This document shows, in pieces, positions 63,258 through 64,000 of a DNA stretch of 64,000 bases. This DNA comes from Bacteroidales bacterium UBA6445. GTDB lineage: Bacteria > Bacteroidota > Bacteroidia > Bacteroidales > UBA932. Each line of letters begins with the position of its first letter. Within the stretch, counting starts at the first letter, position 1. The notes below the pieces were generated by a model, which was given only the letters and a program-made list of their open reading frames with translations, searched no databases and had not been told where the DNA came from. The DNA is taken from NCBI GenBank assembly GCA_002439585.1, contig DJOF01000021.1, positions 62,001 to 126,000 of the forward strand. The letters run 5' to 3'. The position numbers and the translations under genes were made by a program.

Positions 63258-64000
63258 CTATAATAGTATCTTTGCAATAAGTTCTGTTAGCAGCTCTACG
63301 GCTTCTGCCTCGCCTCCTCCGCCTCCTTTGCTTTTGAAGTCATATTCCTCAAGAAGGGAAATGACGTATCTGCACTTGTCAGGGGGGTAGTTCCTTGCTG
63401 CCACGTCAAATTCTTCCACGAAATAAGGGTTGATCCCAAGGATTCCCGCCTTCTCCTGTCGGCTCATTGGTGGTTTTGCTCGTTGGGCAAGAGAGTATCG
63501 GAAAATCTTGTAGAAATGCTGATAGATCGCTGCTATGGCCATAGGCATGGCGAATTTTGGGGCTGAACCGACGTAAGCTGCGATCTTGAAAGCCTCCGGA
63601 GTATGCTTGTAGGAGAGTTCCTTGTTCAGTTCGAAGATGCTGAACTGCCTGCTTACACCGACATTTTTCTCGATGTCAGTAACTGATACTTTTGTTGTTC
63701 CTTCAGGAAGACTTTTGCGGAGTTTCCCAGTCTCAAGAGCTATGGTATCAAGGCTTGTCCCAACGGATTCGGCAAGCAGAACGGCAGCATCAGGAGCGAT
63801 ATCGAGTCCGAGAGACTTATAGTAGGAGGTGATCCATCCTTGAATCTCGTAGTCACGAAGTGCTGGGGAGTCCATAACTACTCCTGTCTTGGACACGGTC
63901 TTGTAGAGGGCTTTCCTCTTGTCTGCAGTAGCTCCTCTCATTAGTATCACGAGTACAGTAGTTTCTGTCGGCTCTGCGGCATAAGTTCCGAGCTGCTCGA
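63258..64000 (-). CDS. holA: DNA polymerase III subunit delta, C-terminal part (start beyond window)
   Basis: The frame continues without a stop to the window edge; the 16 codons before the first internal start read EQLGTYAAEPTETTVLVILM, matching the HolA segment that precedes the lid region, so the gene begins outside. Visible parts include SPALRDYEIQGWITSYYKSLG, LLAESVGTSLDTIALETGKL, DIEKNVGVSRQFSIFELNKEL and the C-terminal collar domain (RQEKAGILGINPYFVEEFDVAA). The delta subunit opens the sliding clamp in the clamp loader. About 247 of the usual 340 residues are present. Confidence 0.9.
   Translation of the reverse strand, partial: EQLGTYAAEPTETTVLVILMRGATADKRKALYKTVSKTGVVMDSPALRDYEIQGWITSYYKSLGLDIAPDAAVLLAESVGTSLDTIALETGKLRKSLPEGTTKVSVTDIEKNVGVSRQFSIFELNKELSYKHTPEAFKIAAYVGSAPKFAMPMAIAAIYQHFYKIFRYSLAQRAKPPMSRQEKAGILGINPYFVEEFDVAARNYPPDKCRYVISLLEEYDFKSKGGGGGEAEAVELLTELIAKILL

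Overview
The window reads as a chromosome segment of a gut-type Bacteroidales (phylum Bacteroidota). Supporting signs: promoters of the TTTG / TAnnTTTG type rather than the E. coli type, almost no Shine-Dalgarno sequences, a TamB-tsaD divergent pair, BACON, PCMD, DUF1573, DUF4301 and GSCFA family proteins, a Bacteroidota-style V-type ATPase operon with DUF2764, and secreted GH2/GH3 enzymes. Base composition is moderate. A Rikenellaceae/Alistipes-like or related lineage is my guess and is not proven by the sequence. I saw no tRNA, rRNA, CRISPR array, prophage or intact insertion sequence.

Layout. 1-2.3 kb (minus): M23 peptidase, trmO and the start of a sodium:solute symporter, chained by TAATG junctions. 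2.3-2.5 kb: a short repeat with terminal inverted repeats, then recQ. 4.5-12.3 kb (minus): tamB, an RsmI-like methylase, mtaB and an MBL-fold hydrolase. 12.4-15.1 kb (plus): tsaD and an FAD oxidoreductase. With trmO and mtaB, tsaD gives three enzymes acting on A37 of ANN-decoding tRNAs within 13 kb. 15.4-23 kb: a BACON lipoprotein, a decayed minus-strand gene, then a secreted carbohydrate pair (an SGNH-type DUF4886 domain fused to a GH3 beta-glucosidase, and a GH2 beta-galactosidase-like enzyme). 23-29 kb: YidE-type transporter, yicC, DMT exporter, DUF1573 protein, putative manganese exporter.

29.3-37 kb: a conserved secreted protein, recF, a DciA-like DUF721 protein, pdxB, DUF4301, an AraC regulator, a deoxyhypusine-synthase-like enzyme, ffh. 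37-41 kb: outer-membrane protein, the second copy of the repeat, GSCFA protein, M20 dipeptidase. 41-43.9 kb: a compact plus-strand cluster of APS kinase (cysC), a secreted PCMD protein and a PAPS-type sulfotransferase, preceded by a perfect 9-bp hairpin in the presumed leader. This is the strongest candidate for a small specialised metabolic system (PAPS supply plus sulfation of an unknown acceptor). 43.9-46 kb: a large secreted protein of unknown family. 46.2-53.6 kb: the V-type ATPase operon (E, DUF2764, A, B, D, I, K), with a K subunit carrying residues that resemble the Na+ site. 53.8-64 kb: cytoplasmic alpha-amylase converging on a long minus-strand operon: holA, ABC ATPase and permease, a 5'-nucleotidase split into two genes, a DeoR regulator and an orphan PPDK-type ATP-grasp protein.

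The least explained structural signal is the roughly 156-159 bp repeat present twice (2351-2506 and 38404-38562). It has near-perfect 16-bp terminal inverted repeats, lies both times between divergent genes in the same orientation, and keeps a 48-49 codon reading frame open in both copies.
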